NCBI RefSeq assembly: GCF_024707525.1
Contig: NZ_CP062231.1
Location: 5,803,501-5,867,500 of the forward strand
Source: Rhizobium sp. TH2
Lineage (GTDB): Bacteria; Pseudomonadota; Alphaproteobacteria; Rhizobiales; Rhizobiaceae
DNA length: 64,000 nt
Direction of reading: 5' to 3'
The position numbers and the translations under genes were made by a program. Within the stretch, counting starts at the first letter, position 1; each line of letters starts with the position of its first letter. Of this stretch, positions 61,287 through 64,000 are shown piece by piece. The notes beneath the pieces are model-generated. The model was not told the origin of the DNA. It was given only the letters and a program-made list of their open reading frames with translations, and did no database searches.

Positions 61287-63712
61287 CCCCGCAACACCCC
61301 ACCCGTGGACTTCTCCACATTCGCAATAATCCGCTTGGTCAGCGCATCGAAATCCTCGTCGGTCAGCGTCCGTTCGGCCGGCTGGATCGAGACTTCGATG
61401 GCGATCGACTTCTTGTCTTCGCCGAGCGCGGCGCCCTCGAAGACGTCGAACACCGAGACACCCGTGATCAACTTGCGGTCGGCGCTGGTGGCGGCGCGGA
61501 CGATCGAGCCGGCATCGACCTTGCGATCGACCACGAAGGCGAAGTCGCGCTTCACGGCCTGGAAGGGCGAGAGTTCCAGTACCGGCTTGGTGCGGGTCGC
61601 CTTCTTCTTTGGTTCCGGCAGCTTGTCGATGACAAGTTCGAAGCCGCAAAGCGCGCCCGAGACGTCGAGCGCTTCCAGCGTCTTCGGATGGAACTCACCG
61701 AAATGGCCGATGACCAGCTTCGGACCCATCTTGATCGTGCCGGAACGGCCGGGGTGATACCAGCTCGGTCCGCCCTGCTCGATCTGCAGGTTGGCGGTTG
61801 GGAAGCCGATAGCTTCGAGTACGGCCAGCGCATCGGCCTTGGCCTCGTAGACGTCGACCTGCCTGCCGCCGCCCTTGTCCTTGTTCGACCACAGCCGACC
61901 AGAGCCGTTGAGGGTCGCGGTGCCACGACGGATGCCGCCGGCGATGCGGCGCTGGCCGTCCGCCGTGTCGTCCTCATAGGTACCCGAGACCTCGAACAAA
62001 GCCACGTCGCCATGGCCCTTGTCGGCATTGCGTTGCGCGGCCGCCAGCAGGCCGGGCAGCAGCGAGGGCCGCATGTCGGACATATCCGACGCGATCGGGT
62101 TTTCGAGCTTGAGCGACGGCGAACCGCCACCGAAGAGGGCGGCATGCTCGGCCGGGATGAACGACCAAGTCACCGCTTCCAGCATGCCGCGCGCGGCGAG
62201 CGCCCGCTTGGCGAGCCGCGAACGGATCTGCAGCGTGGTCAGGATTTTCTGGTTCACGTCACCGAGGCGCGGCAGCGGCTGCGGGCCGATCTCGTTGATG
62301 CCGTGGATGCGCATCACTTCTTCCACGAGGTCGGCCTTCCCATCGACATCGGGGCGCCATGAGGGAACGTAGGCCGTCACTGTATCGCCAGTGCCTTGGG
62401 TTTTGAAGCCAAGACGATTGAGGATCGACCGCGACTCGTCCTTCGCGATCTCAAGCCCGGTCAGGCGCTTGACCTCGGAGAACGGGAAGGTCACGGCCTT
62501 CGGGGTGTAGCCTTCGTAGCCGACGACATCTGTTTTGGCTGGCGTGCCGCCGCAAAGCTCCAGCACCAGTTCGGTCGCGCGTTCGAGGCCCGGCACCATA
62601 TATTCCGGATCGACGCCGCGCTCGAAGCGGTAGCGCGCATCGGTGATGATGCCATGTTCGCGGCCGGTGCGGGCGACGTTGAGCGGGTTCCACAGCGCCG
62701 ATTCGATCAGCACGTCCACTGTGTTCTCGTCGCAGCCGGAATGCTCGCCGCCCATGATGCCTCCGATCGATTCGACACCATTCTCATCAGCGATAACAAC
62801 GTTAGCCGGCGAAAGACTGTATTCGCGGCCATCGAGCGCCAGTACCTTTTCGCCTTCCTTCGCATGGCGGACGGTGAGATTGCCCTTGACCTTGGCGGCG
62901 TCGAACACATGCAGCGGCCGGCCCTGGTCGAAGGTCAGGTAGTTGGTGACATCGACGAGCGCGTTGATGGGTCGCAAGCCGATGGCGCGCAGACGCTTCT
63001 GCATCCAGGCCGGGCTTGGGCCGTTCTTGACGCCGCGCACGAGGCGGAGCGCGAAGCCGGGGCAAAGTGCCTTGTCGTCGCCAGCGAAATCGAGCGCCAC
63101 CTTGACCGGCGTCTCGCCCTCGACCTTGAAGGACGGGGCCGGACGGGTCTTGAGCGTGCCCATGCCGGAAGCCGCGAGATCGCGGGCGATGCCATAGATC
63201 GAGGTGCAATCGGGACGGTTCGGCGTCAGGTTGATCTCGATCATCGGATCGTCGATGCCGTAATACTTGGCGAAGGATGTGCCGACGGGCGCATCCTCGG
63301 GGAGGTCGATGATGCCGTCATGGCTGTCGGAGATTTCGAGTTCCTTCTCCGAGCACATCATGCCGCGGCTCTCCACGCCACGGATATTGCCGACGCCGAG
63401 TGTGACATCGATGCCAGGCACATAGACGCCCGGAGCGGCAAATGCACCGACAAGGCCCGCACGCGCATTCGGCGCGCCGCAGACGACCTGCACGGGCGCA
63501 CCCGAGCCGATATCGACCGAGAGCACCTTGAGCTTGTCGGCCTGCGGATGCTTCTCCGCTGTCAGCACCTTGGCGATGACGAAGGGCGCGAAGCCCTTCT
63601 TGTCGTCAACGCTTTCGACTTCAAGGCCAATCAGCGTCAGCCGCTCGCAGATTTGCTCGAGCGTCGCGTCGGTTTCGAGATGATCCTTCAACCAGGACAG
63701 TGTGAATTTCAT
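61283..63712 (-). CDS. pheT: phenylalanine-tRNA ligase beta subunit
   Basis: An 809-residue subunit. EMAP-type tRNA-binding domain ([15 protein letters not shown]), B3/B4 editing domain ([23 protein letters not shown]), B5, and the ferredoxin-like anticodon domain at the end. Works with PheS, whose gene is 22 bp upstream. Confidence 0.95.
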   Translation of the reverse strand: MKFTLSWLKDHLETDATLEQICERLTLIGLEVESVDDKKGFAPFVIAKVLTAEKHPQADKLKVLSVDIGSGAPVQVVCGAPNARAGLVGAFAAPGVYVPGIDVTLGVGNIRGVESRGMMCSEKELEISDSHDGIIDLPEDAPVGTSFAKYYGIDDPMIEINLTPNRPDCTSIYGIARDLAASGMGTLKTRPAPSFKVEGETPVKVALDFAGDDKALCPGFALRLVRGVKNGPSPAWMQKRLRAIGLRPINALVDVTNYLTFDQGRPLHVFDAAKVKGNLTVRHAKEGEKVLALDGREYSLSPANVVIADENGVESIGGIMGGEHSGCDENTVDVLIESALWNPLNVARTGREHGIITDARYRFERGVDPEYMVPGLERATELVLELCGGTPAKTDVVGYEGYTPKAVTFPFSEVKRLTGLEIAKDESRSILNRLGFKTQGTGDTVTAYVPSWRPDVDGKADLVEEVMRIHGINEIGPQPLPRLGDVNQKILTTLQIRSRLAKRALAARGMLEAVTWSFIPAEHAALFGGGSPSLKLENPIASDMSDMRPSLLPGLLAAAQRNADKGHGDVALFEVSGTYEDDTADGQRRIAGGIRRGTATLNGSGRLWSNKDKGGGRQVDVYEAKADALAVLEAIGFPTANLQIEQGGPSWYHPGRSGTIKMGPKLVIGHFGEFHPKTLEALDVSGALCGFELVIDKLPEPKKKATRTKPVLELSPFQAVKRDFAFVVDRKVDAGSIVRAATSADRKLITGVSVFDVFEGAALGEDKKSIAIEVSIQPAERTLTDEDFDALTKRIIANVEKSTGGVLRG

Positions 63713-63733
63713 GTCTCTATCTCCTTCGCCCGA

Positions 63734-64000
63734 TCACGCGCTCAAGCCGCCGAACAGCGTCGGCATGTCGAGGGGGCGGAAGCCGTAATGGTTCATCCAG
63801 CGCACGTCGGCGTTGAAGAAGTCGCGGAGGTCGGGCATGCCGTATTTCAGCATGGCGATGCGGTCGAGCCCCATGCCCCAGGCGAAGCCCTGGTAGACAT
63901 CCGGATCGAGCCCGCCGGCGCGCAGAACGTTCGGGTGAACCATGCCGCAGCCGAGGATCTCCATCCAGTCGTTGCCTTCGCCGAACTTGATAACGTCGCC
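63734..64000 (-). CDS. pheS: phenylalanine-tRNA ligase alpha subunit, 3' end
   Basis: The last 88 residues of PheS, open to the right window edge. [15 protein letters not shown] and [25 protein letters not shown] are class II motif 2/3 of the catalytic domain. pheS-pheT order and a 22-bp gap are as usual. Confidence 0.95.
   Translation of the reverse strand, partial: GDVIKFGEGNDWMEILGCGMVHPNVLRAGGLDPDVYQGFAWGMGLDRIAMLKYGMPDLRDFFNADVRWMNHYGFRPLDMPTLFGGLSA

Overview
The window is chromosomal DNA from an alphaproteobacterium, almost certainly Hyphomicrobiales (Rhizobiales). Gene content, GC-rich codon use from about 17.4 kb onward, and perfect TTAA-N7-TTAA CtrA-type boxes all fit that order; genus cannot be read from the sequence. 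It has two parts of very different character.

Region 1 (1 to about 17.45 kb) is an integrated mobile element, visibly richer in A+T than the rest, and its left end lies outside the window. Its right end is a large serine recombinase (15725-17407) abutting a comM/yifB gene that has lost its first 30 or so codons, so the element sits inside comM. Its core is a protein-primed-type family B DNA polymerase with full 3'-5' exonuclease motifs and an RTRG motif where piPolB enzymes carry KTRG. A divergent gene encodes a protein with the three rolling-circle Rep (HUH) motifs. Between them are two inverted repeats, one with 46-nt arms. I read this as a pipolin-like element with a candidate replication module (HUH nickase, hairpin origin, primer-independent polymerase). 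Cargo includes a minimal kinase-like protein, a PD-(D/E)XK nuclease gene overlapping a membrane coiled-coil gene (possible defence pair), a metallophosphoesterase, a GIY-YIG-like protein, an XRE regulator, DUF4145, DUF6641, YccF and Rap1a/Tai-type proteins, small secreted proteins, a resolvase, and gene remnants.

Region 2 (17.45 to 64 kb) is ordinary, dense core chromosome: truncated comM, cysK, LysE and DMT exporters with an Lrp regulator, a seven-gene APC permease operon containing three tiny membrane proteins, dut, prfC, yigZ, a threonine/serine dehydratase, LysR with a GST, RidA with Lrp, several GST/VOC/GFA/SRPBCC/ArsR stress or detoxification genes, coaBC, an M29 aminopeptidase, xseA, a PilZ protein, a P450, an orphan pair of gene-transfer-agent head-spike genes, a polyprenyl-linked glycan module (GT-C membrane enzyme, GT2, methyltransferase, SMR-type flippase), an oxidoreductase, a thermonuclease, an aldo/keto reductase, a DnaQ-like exonuclease, a RelB/RelE-type toxin-antitoxin pair, pheT, and the 3' end of pheS at the right edge. 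Several intergenic gaps hold palindromic repeat elements; one 165-177 bp family occurs twice. No tRNA, rRNA or CRISPR was recognised.
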